Shown one piece after another: positions 46,671-57,400 of a stretch of DNA of 64,000 nucleotides. How positions within the stretch are numbered: the first letter of the stretch is position 1; each line of letters opens with the position of its first letter. The stretch comes from Salinicola rhizosphaerae (GTDB lineage: Bacteria > Pseudomonadota > Gammaproteobacteria > Pseudomonadales > Halomonadaceae). The notes beneath the pieces are model-generated. The model was not told the DNA's origin and searched no databases. It saw only the letters and a program-made list of their open reading frames with translations. The stretch spans positions 352,585 through 416,584 of the forward strand of contig NZ_BMZI01000005.1 in assembly GCF_014652715.1 (NCBI RefSeq). Direction: 5' to 3'. Made by a program: the position numbers and the translations under genes.

Positions 46671-47354
46671 TCACCCTCGCGGGTCTCTCAAGGTGCCGTT
46701 CTCCAGGCGTTGCTGCCAGTTTTCCCATAGGCTGAGTCGGCTCGACTCGCCTACCTCTCGTCCCGTGCCATTGAGTTTGCTGATCCACAGATGGCTGCCG
46801 TTGAAGCTGTAGATCGGCAAGAGATCATTACGCTTGGACGCCGGCTCAATCGTCTTGACGATATTGTCCAGCACGACCGGCGGCGTCGTCGGCGTCGGTG
46901 CCCAGGTCACGACCATATGGAACTGATCGTACGGGATGTATTTGACGTAGTGCAGCCTGAGCTGGTCATCCGGCACGCCCAGCTCGCGCAGCGTCAGGTA
47001 CTTCGCCATGGCGAAGTCTTCGCAATCTCCCGCCCCGACGCCCAGGAACTCGAACGGCGTGGCCCAGTAGTCCTCCACGTGCCACACATCGATATCATCG
47101 ACGAAGCGTAGCTGATTGAAGAAGGCATTGACGCTCGCGAGCTTGGTCTGCACCGACTGCCCCTGCAGACGATCGATCAACACTGGCCACTGTTCGATGC
47201 GCTGCCAGCCGTTCTCTCCGTAGAACCTGACGACTTCGGACTTGGGCGGGAGCTTGGGAAGCGCCATCGCCGAGCCGACGAAGTGGCCCTCGCCCAGCGC
47301 CAGCGTGAGGCCAAGCATGAGGCTACACGCCGCGCGAATGCCTCGTCGCGTCAT
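46671..47354 (-). CDS. lapG: LapG periplasmic cysteine protease (BTLCP family)
   Basis: Transglutaminase-like cysteine protease of 227 aa, with a signal sequence in the first about 31 residues. The catalytic triad is C111 (GDCEDFAMAK), H146 (DQFHMVV) and D163 (VLDNIVK), with spacing matching Pseudomonas fluorescens LapG. LapG cuts the N-terminus of the large adhesin and releases it from the surface when c-di-GMP is low. The start at 47354 gives a normal signal peptide; longer frames add arginine-rich residues. Between lapD and the lipoprotein gene. Confidence 0.92.
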   Translation of the reverse strand: MTRRGIRAACSLMLGLTLALGEGHFVGSAMALPKLPPKSEVVRFYGENGWQRIEQWPVLIDRLQGQSVQTKLASVNAFFNQLRFVDDIDVWHVEDYWATPFEFLGVGAGDCEDFAMAKYLTLRELGVPDDQLRLHYVKYIPYDQFHMVVTWAPTPTTPPVVLDNIVKTIEPASKRNDLLPIYSFNGSHLWISKLNGTGREVGESSRLSLWENWQQRLENGTLRDPRG

Positions 47355-47388
47355 CCCGCCAGCCCAGCGAACGTCGATGGCCCGACGA

Positions 47389-49308
47389 TCACTGCAGCTC
47401 GAGCGGCGCGATGGGCGCCAGATAACCCTGATAGCCATCGGCCCCGACTTCCGCCACGCGGGAGCGCTGCTCGTCGGACTCGACGCGCGTCACGATCACC
47501 TTTGCCTCGACCTGATGCGCCGCCATGCACAGGCTGCGCAGGAACTCGGTATCGACCTCGTCACGCACGAAGAAACCCTGGTCGATCTTGACGTAGGCTG
47601 GACGCAACCGGGCCAGGTAGCTCATCGCCTGCAGGTTGCGCGCGAACCGATCGACGCCGCCGCGGGCACCCAGACGGTGCGCCAGCCGGAAAAGCTGCTG
47701 GACCGACTCGAGATGATCCAGCGCCACCTCCTCGCTGACCTCCAGATCGAGACGCGACGCGAGCCGCGGATGCGATTCGAGCCAATGCGTGAGCGCCCGT
47801 GACGAATCCGCACTGGCGAACGAATCCGCGGTCAGGTTGACCGCCACGCGGCCGTCAAGCGCAGAGACATGCTCCGCCAGCCAGTCGAGCACGGCAGTAT
47901 CCAGACGCGCTCCCATGTGGAAGTGATTGACCACCGGGAGAAACGCGTAAGCCATATGCTGCGTTTCACCCTCATTGAGACGCACATAGAGCTCGCGGTG
48001 GAGCGTCTCGCCGCTCTCGAGCAGCACCGGCTGGGCGGCAAAACTGAGACGCCGTTCGTCCAGCGCCTTTTCGATGACCAGCCGCCACTCCTGCCTGCCA
48101 CGCGCGGCACCGACATCCTCGGCACGCACGGTGACCCAGCGCTGATTGCGCTCGATCGCTTCGCGCAGCGCGCTGTCTGCCCGCGCCAAGGCACCCTCGC
48201 GCGTCATGCCACGCTCTCTCAGCACCACGCCGGCGCGAGTGTGCTGCGGGCGGGTCTCGGAAAGCGGATTGGCCTCGACGAGATCGTCGACGCGATCGAG
48301 GATCTCCGCAAGCCAGCTCTCGCGCTGAGTATCGTCGGCATCCGGCAGAATCAGGGCAAACTCTTCCGCGGACAGCCGCGCCGACGCCAGCGGCCGCTCG
48401 TCGAGCCGCACGCCGCTCAGGTAGGTCCCGATGTTGCGAATGACATGATCGCGGGCCTCGAAACCGTCCTGGCGGTAGATTTCCTGCAGCTGTTCGATGC
48501 GCAGGATCGCCAGCGAGCCTCCCACCGGCGCTGACAGCCACTCGTCGAGCACGCGGGTGAGATAGGCGCGGTTGCCCAGCTGCGAGACCGCATCCTGCTC
48601 GGTCAAACGCTGCAGCCGGACGACCTGCTCGGCCTGCTGGTCGAACTGCTGGTTGAGACGCATGCCTAGGTGATTGACGGCTTCGGTGATTCCAGCGAGC
48701 TCCTTGACTCGGCTCGGCGGCAGCGGTTCGTCGAAGCCGTCGCTCTGCATCTCACCGATACGTCGCGATAGCCGGTTGAGCGGGCCAAGCAGTAGCTTGA
48801 CGCCGAAGACACACAGCACGATGACCAGCACCATGCCGGCAGCGAGCCATGTGATTAGCTGTATCGCCAGCGACCAGAGCTGATCGTAGGCGCCGGCGCT
48901 GTCCGACTGCACCTGGATGCTGCCGAGCGCCGACCAGCCGCCGCTGATCTCGCGCTGGGCGCTGGCGTTGGGCAGCGCCACGATCTGCTGGAACCAGCCA
49001 GGCGTGTGGCTGGTGCCGGCGCTGTCGATCACCAGCGGAGCGTCCCTCCCCACCGCTTCGAGCTCGAGTCGGCGTACGGCGCCGCCATCGGCGACCGCGC
49101 GCATCAGTGTTTCGGCACTGGTCCAGTCGCCGATCTCGACGAACGGCACCAGCGAGAGGCTCAGCGCCTGGGCGAGGTTGTCGACGTCTGACTGCTGGCG
49201 CTCGGCCACCGACTCGCGGGTCTGGTGCACCTCGATGGCAAAGATACCCACCGAAAACAGCAGCAGCAGCCCGACCAGGATGGCAACGGAGCGACGAAAT
49301 AGACTCAT
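47389..49308 (-). CDS. lapD: LapD c-di-GMP receptor, degenerate GGDEF-EAL
   Basis: Inner-membrane receptor of 639 aa. Order: TM1 (about 8-28), periplasmic LapD/MoxY_N domain (about 30-150), TM2 (about 155-180), HAMP, a degenerate GGDEF domain (RLSAEEFALIL at the active-site loop) and a degenerate EAL domain (HRELYVRL in place of EAL). Both enzymatic sites are lost, as expected for a binding-only receptor. With c-di-GMP bound, LapD holds LapG and protects the adhesin. The start at 49308 gives MSLFRRSVAILVG. It follows the lapE gene closely. Confidence 0.92.
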   Translation of the reverse strand: MSLFRRSVAILVGLLLLFSVGIFAIEVHQTRESVAERQQSDVDNLAQALSLSLVPFVEIGDWTSAETLMRAVADGGAVRRLELEAVGRDAPLVIDSAGTSHTPGWFQQIVALPNASAQREISGGWSALGSIQVQSDSAGAYDQLWSLAIQLITWLAAGMVLVIVLCVFGVKLLLGPLNRLSRRIGEMQSDGFDEPLPPSRVKELAGITEAVNHLGMRLNQQFDQQAEQVVRLQRLTEQDAVSQLGNRAYLTRVLDEWLSAPVGGSLAILRIEQLQEIYRQDGFEARDHVIRNIGTYLSGVRLDERPLASARLSAEEFALILPDADDTQRESWLAEILDRVDDLVEANPLSETRPQHTRAGVVLRERGMTREGALARADSALREAIERNQRWVTVRAEDVGAARGRQEWRLVIEKALDERRLSFAAQPVLLESGETLHRELYVRLNEGETQHMAYAFLPVVNHFHMGARLDTAVLDWLAEHVSALDGRVAVNLTADSFASADSSRALTHWLESHPRLASRLDLEVSEEVALDHLESVQQLFRLAHRLGARGGVDRFARNLQAMSYLARLRPAYVKIDQGFFVRDEVDTEFLRSLCMAAHQVEAKVIVTRVESDEQRSRVAEVGADGYQGYLAPIAPLELQ

Positions 49309-49324
49309 GGTATCGGCTCTCCGG

Positions 49325-50677
49325 TCAGCCCTGGGGGTCGTTGGCGCGATCGATCGGCGGCGGGTAGCGATCGCCGGCATCGCCGATCATGCCCACGTTG
49401 ACCTGCAGTGTGTCGAGCAGGTTACCGGTAGCCGACAGCAGCCGATAATTGGCCCGACGCAGGGCGAACTGCGCCTGGACCTGAGACTGCTCGGCATCAT
49501 AAAGCTCGGTCTCGCTATCCAGCATGTCGAGCAGCGTGCGCCGACCGATATCGAACTGCTTGCGGTAGTTGACCCGCGTCTGCTCGCTGGCATCGACGTG
49601 CTGCTGCAGGAATGGCAGCTGACTGCTGACGTAGTCCCGGGCGTTCCACGCCAGACGCAGTTCGTCGCGAATCTCGCGCAGTGAACGATCGCTGTCGTAG
49701 CGCACGGCGCGCAGCGAGTCTTCCCGCGAGTGCAGATTGGCCACGTCGATGCCGCCCCGATAGAGATTCCACGACATCACCAGATCGGCATTCCAGTCGT
49801 CGGAATCGCTGCCTTCGTAGTCGTAGTCACGGCTGACCGTGCGGCTCGCCTCGGCACTGAACGACGGCAGAAAGTTGCCGCGCTCGGCGGCGACTTCATG
49901 CTGGGCGGCGTCGATCGAGTGTGCAGCCGAAATCACCAGCGGATTGTTGGCGGTGGCCATCGCCATCGCGGCATCGAAGTCGGCCGGCACCGGGGCCATG
50001 TCGACGTCATCCGGTAACTGCAGGTTCCTCGGTGACTGCCCCACGTAGCGAACGAACGAGGAGACGGCATCGTCCAGATTGTTGCGTGCCGAGATCAGGC
50101 TCGCCTGGGCCTGCGCCAGACGCCCCTGCACCTGGGTCGCATCGGTCGTCGTGCCCGCCCCCAGCTCGGCCCGACGACGGATATCGGCCGTGATTCGCTG
50201 GTGCGTGTCGACGTTGCGCTGCGCCAGCTGCAAGAGCCGCTGCGCCTGCAGCACGTCGAGATAGCTCTCGACCGTCGCCAGCCCGATCTGGTTGGCCTGG
50301 GCGGCAACCTGCCAGCGCTGATAATCCGCTTCGGCATCCGCCTGGCGAATCTGCTCAAGTGTCGTATTGCCGTCCCAGATCAGCTGAGAAAGCGTGATAT
50401 AGGCGCGACGATAATCGTGCGGATCGCTCGACTGGCGAATGCCGTTGGTTTCGCTCTCGTTTTCGCCGTAGCCGACACGACCCTGCAGATCGAGCGAGGG
50501 CAGGTAGGCGCCACGCTGGGCGCGCGCATCATCCAGACTCTGCTGATAGCGCGCCATTTCGGTACGCGTGCTGGGGTACTCCAGCACGGCCTGCGTCACG
50601 GCCTCCGTCAGCGTTTGCGCCTGTGCGCTCCCGGCCAGCGCCGCCATGCCGGCGGACAGAATCCACTTCTTCATCAT
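49325..50677 (-). CDS. lapE: LapE, TolC-family outer membrane channel of type I secretion
   Basis: Outer membrane efflux protein of 450 aa with a signal peptide ending near AQAQ (residue 21). It has the TolC-like tandem coiled-coil architecture (long Gln/Ala/Arg-rich helices, SQLIWDG and SWNLYRGG repeats at matching positions). It would form the outer-membrane pore for the adhesin with LapB and LapC. The ATG pair at 50677/50674 leaves the exact start open by one codon. Position in the row adhesin-lapB-lapC-lapE-lapD-lapG supports the name. Confidence 0.88.
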   Translation of the reverse strand: MMKKWILSAGMAALAGSAQAQTLTEAVTQAVLEYPSTRTEMARYQQSLDDARAQRGAYLPSLDLQGRVGYGENESETNGIRQSSDPHDYRRAYITLSQLIWDGNTTLEQIRQADAEADYQRWQVAAQANQIGLATVESYLDVLQAQRLLQLAQRNVDTHQRITADIRRRAELGAGTTTDATQVQGRLAQAQASLISARNNLDDAVSSFVRYVGQSPRNLQLPDDVDMAPVPADFDAAMAMATANNPLVISAAHSIDAAQHEVAAERGNFLPSFSAEASRTVSRDYDYEGSDSDDWNADLVMSWNLYRGGIDVANLHSREDSLRAVRYDSDRSLREIRDELRLAWNARDYVSSQLPFLQQHVDASEQTRVNYRKQFDIGRRTLLDMLDSETELYDAEQSQVQAQFALRRANYRLLSATGNLLDTLQVNVGMIGDAGDRYPPPIDRANDPQG

Positions 50678-50755
50678 CTCGCCCTTCTCGCCCCTTGCTC
50701 TGTTCTGAGTGCGATCCCGCTGTTCACCACGCCAGCGACCTGCGGTACCTTCGCC

Positions 50756-52171
50756 TTATCGCTCACGCAGCGCCCCCTGCTTGGCGCGCAGAATCGGTTT
50801 GAGCAGATACTGCAAAATCGTCTGCTCGCCGGTCACGACGTCCACCGTTGCCTGCATACCCGGAATGATCGCGAGATCGTCCTCGCTCTTGCCCAGGTGG
50901 TTGCTGTCGGTCTTGACGGTCATTTCGTAATAGGTGTTGCCCTTCTCGTCCTGCTCGGTGTCCGGACTGATCCGCGTGACCGTGCCCTTCAAACCGCCAT
51001 AGATCGTGAAGTCGTATGCCGACAGCTTCACCGTCACCGGCTGGCCAACGCGCAGAAAGCCGACGTCGCGCGGCGCCACGCGCGCCTCGACCAGCAACTG
51101 ATCTTCGATCGGCACGATCTGCATCAGCTTCGCGCCGGGGTCGACCACACCACCGATGGTGTTGACCTCGATCGACTGTACGCTACCCCGCACCGGCGAT
51201 GTAACGAGGGTACGATCGACCCGATCCTGCAGACTGACACGCCCCTGCTGCAGGCTATCGAGCTTGTTGCGGGCTTCGGTCAGCGCGTCGGCACTGCGCG
51301 AGCGGAACTGGGTCGCGACATCGCGATGTTTGCTGATCGCCTCCTGAAGCTCGGACTGCTTGGCCGGAATGGAGAGCTGCGCCGATTCCAGCTCGCCGCG
51401 CTGATCGTTGACCTGACGCTGCAGATCGAGCAGGTCGACCTGAGAGACGATGCCCTCCTTGACCAGCGGCGCCGTGATGCCCAACTGCTGCCGGGAAAGT
51501 TGATAGCTGCGCGATAACGAATCCGCCTTGGCGCGCAGTTCCTGCAGCTCCTGCTGGCGCTGCTGGATCTGTGCCGCGGCCTGGTCAAGCTGGGAACTGA
51601 GCCCGTTGAGCCGCGCACTGTACGCGCTCTCCGCCGCGTTATAGATATCCGGATTCGACGTCTTGAATTCGTCGCTCAGGGGGATCGGCTGCGTCGCGAC
51701 ACTCACCTGCTGGCGCCAGTCGTCCGCGCTGGGGGACACGGTGACGGAGGCAAGCTCGGCCTGATACTGGGCGACCGACGCCTGCAGGCCGGCCAGGGTC
51801 GAATTGCGCTCGGCCAGATCGGAAGTCGCCCGCGTGGGGTCGATGCGCGCCAGCGGCTGTCCCGCTTCGACGACATCGCCCTCATTGACGAAGATGTCCC
51901 GCACGATCCCGCCTTCCAGGTTCTGAATCGTCTGCAGGCGCGACGATGGCACGACCTGCCCGGTGCCTCGGGTAACGACTTCGACGTGCGAGAAGCCCGC
52001 CCAGAGCAGAAAGGCGGCGAAGACGGCCAGCAGCACCCAGATGATGATGCGCGAGCGCCACGGCGTGGCGAGCAGCGTTGCCGCGCTGGCGTCGTCGGCC
52101 AGCTCCAGTTCGCGCGCGTGCGGCTTGGGCCACTTGGCAATATTGCTTGGCATGTTATCCGCGCTGGCCAT
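50756..52171 (-). CDS. lapC: LapC, HlyD-family membrane fusion protein
   Basis: Periplasmic adaptor of 471 aa. A cytoplasmic N-terminus of about 35 residues is followed by one TM (IIIWVLLAVFAAFLLWAGF), a barrel-sandwich hybrid domain (GGIVRDIFVNEGDVVEAGQPLARID), a long coiled coil (about 150-320, rich in Gln/Leu/Ala), and the VTSPVRGSVQSIEVNTIGGVV return strand. It links LapB to LapE. The start at 52171 has GAGGTG and overlaps the lapB end by 17 bp, so the two are coupled. Confidence 0.9.
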   Translation of the reverse strand: MASADNMPSNIAKWPKPHARELELADDASAATLLATPWRSRIIIWVLLAVFAAFLLWAGFSHVEVVTRGTGQVVPSSRLQTIQNLEGGIVRDIFVNEGDVVEAGQPLARIDPTRATSDLAERNSTLAGLQASVAQYQAELASVTVSPSADDWRQQVSVATQPIPLSDEFKTSNPDIYNAAESAYSARLNGLSSQLDQAAAQIQQRQQELQELRAKADSLSRSYQLSRQQLGITAPLVKEGIVSQVDLLDLQRQVNDQRGELESAQLSIPAKQSELQEAISKHRDVATQFRSRSADALTEARNKLDSLQQGRVSLQDRVDRTLVTSPVRGSVQSIEVNTIGGVVDPGAKLMQIVPIEDQLLVEARVAPRDVGFLRVGQPVTVKLSAYDFTIYGGLKGTVTRISPDTEQDEKGNTYYEMTVKTDSNHLGKSEDDLAIIPGMQATVDVVTGEQTILQYLLKPILRAKQGALRER

Positions 52172-54368
52172 GGCGCACCTCCTGCTGGCTGGCTGCGGGC
52201 GGCGTGGGTTCCGGCGGCGCCGCGACGCGCCCTTCGTTGAGCGCCTTGAGCACGGTCTGCTTGGGTCCATCGGCAATCACGCGGCCGGAATCGAGCACGA
52301 TGATCCGATCGACCACTTCCAGCATGGAACTCTTGTGCGTCACCAGCACCAGCGTCTGGCTGCGCGGGAGATCGCGTAGCGTCCGGCGCAGCAAGGCTTC
52401 GGCGCGGTTGTCCATGTGCGATCCCGGCTCATCGAGCAGCAACAGCGACGGATTGGTCAGGATCGCGCGCGCCAGCAGCACCGCCTGTCGCTGACCGCTG
52501 GAGAGCAGTCGCCCGCCCTCGCCGACCTGGCGATCGAGACCATCCGGATCGCGCCGTGTGAACTCGCTGACACCGGCAATGTCCGCCGCGCGCTGCACCG
52601 ATTCATCGCTGGCATAAGGCTGGCCGAGAATGATGTTCTCGCGGATGGAGCCGAAAAACAGCGCGCTATCCTGGCCGGCGAAGCCGATGTGGCGACGCAC
52701 GTCTGCCGGATGGATCTGATTGATATCGAGGCCATCGATGCGAACGCTGCCCTCGGTCGAGCGATAGAGCCCGCTCATCAATCGCTCGACGGTACTCTTG
52801 CCTGCTCCCATGCGCCCGATGATACCGACACGTTCGCCCGGCTCGATGGTGAACGAGACATCACTGAGCACCTCCGGCGAAAGCTCGCTGTAGCGAAACC
52901 CGACGTGATCGAATTCGATGCGCATGCTGAGCCGATCGCGATGGACGTAGTTCTTCGCATCGTCGACCTCGTCAGGCAGTTTCATGATCTGGTCGATGGC
53001 CGCCATGGCACTGCGGGTCTGCCCGAAACGGGTGATCAGCAGCGCCATCTGCGCCAGCGGCTGCAGCGCACGGCCGGTCAGCATCACGCCAGCGATCAGC
53101 CCACCCATCGACAGCTGCGCCTGGCCGATGAGATAGACGCCAAGCACGACCATCGCCACCGTGGAGAGCTGATTGACCGCCATGGTGAGCGAGGAGACGG
53201 AGGTCGAGAGATTGCGGCTCTTGACGCCCCATTTGGAGATCTCGCCGACGGCGCGTTCGTAGCGGCGCTGAGTTTCGCCCTGCGCGTTCGCCAGCTTGAT
53301 GCTTTCGAGACCGGCGACGCTCTCGACCAGCCGCGCATGCTTCTCGGTCGCGAGCCGCGAGCCCAGTTCGATGGAGCGTTTCAACGGCCACTGGATGGCG
53401 ACGGCGTAGCCGATCAGAATGACCAGCGCGACGATCGGTACCCACACCAGTGGCCCGCCGACGATCCATACCACGATCAGAAACAGGATCGCGAAAGGCA
53501 GATCGACCAGCGTGGTCATGGTCATCGAGGTGAAGAAGTCGCGAACCGAATCGAACTCCTGCAGGTTCTTGACGAAGGCTCCGACCGAGACCGGCCTGGC
53601 CTCCATGCGCAGGTTCATCACCTTGCTGAAGATCTTGGCCGACAGCAGTACCTCGGACTTCTTGCCGGCGGTATCGATGAACCAGGAGCGCACCTGACGC
53701 ATCAAGAGATCGAAGCAGACGATGATCGCCATGCCGGTCGCCAGCACCCAGAGCGTGCCGAAAGCGAGGTTGGGCACCACCTTGTCATACACGTTCATGG
53801 TGAAGAGCGGCGCCGCCATCGCGAACAGATTGATCAGCAGCGAGGCGATCAGTACGTCACGATAGATCGGCGTCGACAGTTTCAGCGTCGACCAGAACCA
53901 GTGGCCGTCGGCCAGCTTGACCGTCTCTGGCGCGCGGGCGTCGAAGCGATGCTCGCGACGCACGTAGATGACCTGCCCCGTCGCCTGCTCCAGCAGCGAC
54001 TCCATATCGACCGTCTGCGTACCATCGGCCTCCGGCAGGTAAACCGTCGCCTGCTTGCGCTCCGCATCGCGCTCGAGCAGCACGACGGCGCGGCGTCCCT
54101 GCAACATGACGATGCAGGGCAGCAGAATATCGGCCACGCGGTCGGCACGCTGGCTGACCAGCTTGGCGGAGAGCCCGGCGCGGCTGGCAGCGCGCGGCAC
54201 CAACGATAGCGTCAGCCGCCCTTCATCCAGCGGCAGACCGTCGCTGATCACGTCAGCCGTTTTCGGTGTGCCGTGGTGCCGGCAGAGAAAGACCAGCGCT
54301 CCCAGCAGCGGATCGATCTCCTTCTCCCCCAGCGGTTCCGGGCGAAGCGGTGTCGGTTCGTCAACCAA
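52155..54368 (-). CDS. lapB: LapB, type I secretion ABC transporter
   Basis: Half-transporter of 737 aa. N-terminal C39-peptidase-like domain (about 1-140) without a recognisable catalytic Cys/His pair, a six-TM exporter domain (about 165-440), then the ATPase: Walker A GRMGAGKST, signature LLSSGQRQ (a variant of LSGGQ) and Walker B LLLLDEPGSHMD. It energises export of the adhesin and reads its C-terminal signal. The start is a TTG at 54368 with GGAG nine bases upstream. It begins 32 bp after the adhesin stop. Confidence 0.92.
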   Translation of the reverse strand: MVDEPTPLRPEPLGEKEIDPLLGALVFLCRHHGTPKTADVISDGLPLDEGRLTLSLVPRAASRAGLSAKLVSQRADRVADILLPCIVMLQGRRAVVLLERDAERKQATVYLPEADGTQTVDMESLLEQATGQVIYVRREHRFDARAPETVKLADGHWFWSTLKLSTPIYRDVLIASLLINLFAMAAPLFTMNVYDKVVPNLAFGTLWVLATGMAIIVCFDLLMRQVRSWFIDTAGKKSEVLLSAKIFSKVMNLRMEARPVSVGAFVKNLQEFDSVRDFFTSMTMTTLVDLPFAILFLIVVWIVGGPLVWVPIVALVILIGYAVAIQWPLKRSIELGSRLATEKHARLVESVAGLESIKLANAQGETQRRYERAVGEISKWGVKSRNLSTSVSSLTMAVNQLSTVAMVVLGVYLIGQAQLSMGGLIAGVMLTGRALQPLAQMALLITRFGQTRSAMAAIDQIMKLPDEVDDAKNYVHRDRLSMRIEFDHVGFRYSELSPEVLSDVSFTIEPGERVGIIGRMGAGKSTVERLMSGLYRSTEGSVRIDGLDINQIHPADVRRHIGFAGQDSALFFGSIRENIILGQPYASDESVQRAADIAGVSEFTRRDPDGLDRQVGEGGRLLSSGQRQAVLLARAILTNPSLLLLDEPGSHMDNRAEALLRRTLRDLPRSQTLVLVTHKSSMLEVVDRIIVLDSGRVIADGPKQTVLKALNEGRVAAPPEPTPPAASQQEVRHGQRG

Positions 54369-54400
54369 ACCTTCTTACTCCTCTCTTTCGACGACAGGCA

Positions 54401-57400
54401 TCAGCCGTCGAGGTTCGTCTTGAGGTTACCGTTGTCCAGCAGGGTCTTGATGATCTCGGTGTCGGAGCTGCCGAGCGAGGTCATGTCGACGTTGCTGAAG
54501 ACGATCTTCTGGGTCACCGCTCCCTCGGGCCCGTCGGTCTTGATCTCTAGCGTCGAGCTGTTGGTGCCCGCCGTACCCGGCGCTCCGCTCGCCTCGCCTT
54601 TGACGAAGTGCAGATACTGCGACGCCATGGAGGCCAGGGCCGAATTCGAAAGGTTACTCGAACCGACGTCCAGCATATCGGAGAGATCGATGACGTCCCC
54701 ACCGCTGGACTTGGCGCCAACCGTGAAGTCGGTGACCCGGTCGATGGCCGGCGAGCTCGAGGAGCCCTGATCGCCGCGCATCCAGGCAAAGGTATCGCTC
54801 TCCGTATCCAGCGTCCCGCTGCCACCGGTGAGGATGTCGTTGCCCTTGCCCCCTTCGAGGCGATCCGAGCCCGTGCCACCCGTCAGGGTATCCGCCCCGG
54901 CGCCACCGTAGAGCTTGTCGGCCCCGGCGCCACCACTCAACGTATCGCTACCGGCATTGCCGACGAGGATATCGTTACCGGCACCACCCGTAAGAATGTC
55001 ACTGCCGGACGTGCCGATCTCGAGATCGGCACCCGAGGTCCCGCTCAAGCTGGAGCCCGTGGTGACGCTGGTATAGGTGCCGTTTCCATCAGGGTTGAGC
55101 GTGACCGTCTGCGTGGCGCTCTGCGTGCCGCTGCCGTCGACCGCTGCGAAGCCGAAGCTGTCCGAAAGAGGCTTATCCTCGACAGTGGTATATGTGTAGA
55201 ACGGCCAGAAGCCAGAGCGCTCGGTATGCGACTGATCCGCCGGATTGTACGTAATGGTCTTGGCGTCGAAGAGCGTGCCGTTGGCGATATCGGCTGCCGT
55301 GACGGCTACGCCGTTGGCGTAAAGCACGCCGTTGGTCGGCAGCGAGGTGATCGCGATGGCCAGTCCCGAACCGCTTTCGATATCGCGCATGTTGGCGCCG
55401 CTGGCGAAGTCGACGTAGACCGTATCGCTCGTGATGCTGGTCCCGGTCAGGCTTACCGTGAAACTCGAGGCGGTCGGTGCATTGTTGACCGTGGCACCCG
55501 TCACGCTGATCGCCAGCGACGCGGTCGACGTGCCTCCCTTGCCATCGCTGATGGTGTAGGTGAAGTTGTCGCTCCCCTTGCTGCCCCCGAACAGGCCTCG
55601 TGTGGTCGGCCGGTCGGCGTCCAGCGTATAGGTGTAGCTGCCATCCGCTTTCAGCACCAGCGTGCCATAGACCCCGGCGATGGTCGTCGTTGCCGCACTC
55701 GAAACCGTCGCGCTGCTGCTGGCGACGCTGTTGGAGACCGAGGCGACCGTCAGGGTGTCACCATCGGGGTCGGTATCGTTGCTCAGCACATTGCCGCTGG
55801 CAACCGCCGAGCCCGCGTCGATGGCGCTGGCACTACCGTAGAGCGTGCCGCCGTTCAACGCCGTCAGCGTGGTCGCCGTCCCCAGCGTGTGGGTGTCGAC
55901 GTTCATCGGCGTTGCCTTGCTGTCGGTGGTCATGATCAACAGCTGCCCTTTGGCATCCTCGGCCAGCCCGTAAACCTGACTGGACATGGTAGCGACCAGC
56001 GTTGTCGTTGCATTGCCATTCGTCGTCTTGATGCTGCCGTCACTGTTCAGCGCGACCTCGTAGACCTTGCTGTTGGCATCCGACACATAGAGATGATTGC
56101 CGACATACTTGAGATCACCCCCAGCGGTGAAGCTGGTAGAAGCGATCTTGGTCGCGGCAAGCGTCGACGGATTGATCGAGTAGATCCCTGTCGAACTAGC
56201 ACTGGCAGCGATCAGCAATCCGCTGGGCATCAGCGCCAAGGCGTTGATGCTGGTCAAGCCAGAGATAGCACCGACTGCCGATGCCAACCCCGTGGCTGCG
56301 TTGATGCTATAAAGTGTCGAGCTGCCGGCCGACGACGAGAAAGCGACACCGTAGAGCCGGCCCGCGGTTGTACTGCTGGAGATATCGCCGAGCCCGCTGA
56401 CTGTCGTCCCGTTACTCGTCTTGATCGTGACGCTGGTCTGGGCGCCGGTGGTCAGGTTCCAGGTTTCCAACGTACCCTCGGCGGTCGAGAGATAGACGAG
56501 ATCGGGCTGCGCCGTGACCGACGACGTATCCGCGACGGCTGTCGGCGCGTCGTTGGTGTTATGCACGATCACCGGCACGGTCACGCTGGTCGTGGCGGTA
56601 TCACCGTTGCTGGCCTCTTTCGACGTTGCCGAAACCGACAGATTGAACGTGCCATCGTAGTTGGCAGCCGGCTTGACCGTCAGCGTATTGAGATTCCAGC
56701 CGGTGATGTCCTTGCTGGTCGTTCCGGACGTCGCCGTGAAGGTATTGGTGCCGTCGCTGATGGTCGCGCCCACCGGGATACCGCTGATCGCGACCTTGCT
56801 GATGCTCTCCGAGCCATCCGTATCGGTGAGTCCAGTCGTCACCTTGGACAGATGAATGGTCGAGTTCTCGTCGCCCTCGTTCATGGCGTAGAGCTGGTAG
56901 TAGCCGTTGCCCTTGCCATCGGTACCGAGCAGCCCGGAGTGGTTCACGTTGGCCGCATCCAGCGCGCTGACATCCTGCATCAGCACGAAGTCGCTGGTAC
57001 TGAGTGACTTCGTCGTGCCGCCGTTGACCGACACGTTCAGCGAGTAGTTGCCCGCGCCCGCCTGATTGTGGTGGTAAAGATCGAGCGTGTAGTAGCCGGT
57101 CACGGTCGGCGTGTAGGTGCCAGAGTAGTTGCCGCTGCTGGTGCTCCAGGTTCCTTCACCCACGACCTTGCCGCCGACGAGCAGTCGAATGCTGTCGTCG
57201 CCGGAGCCGCTGAAGCTGTAAGTCTTGCCGGCCTCGAGATACATAAGCCCCGAGATATGCGTGCCCGTCCCCGCGGCGACGTTGCTGTTGGCGGCGTTGG
57301 TCGTGTTGCCACTGGTCACCGGAGTGCCGGAGTCAATGGCTGCCTGCATGGTGGCCGGGCTCGCCCCGCTACCGCTGGTGCCCAATGTGGCAATCGCGAA

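Noticed and set aside
47389..49308. Active diguanylate cyclase/phosphodiesterase
   Set aside because: Both signature sites are degenerate and the neighbourhood is lap, so it is read as the LapD receptor.
54608..57007. Long rightward open frame opposite the adhesin gene (about 800 codons), and similar ones at 52416-54209, 37288-38976 and 817-2277
   Set aside because: They lie antisense to clear genes in GC-rich DNA, have arginine/histidine/glutamine-heavy composition, and show no domain or ribosome binding site. They are by-products of codon bias on the other strand.
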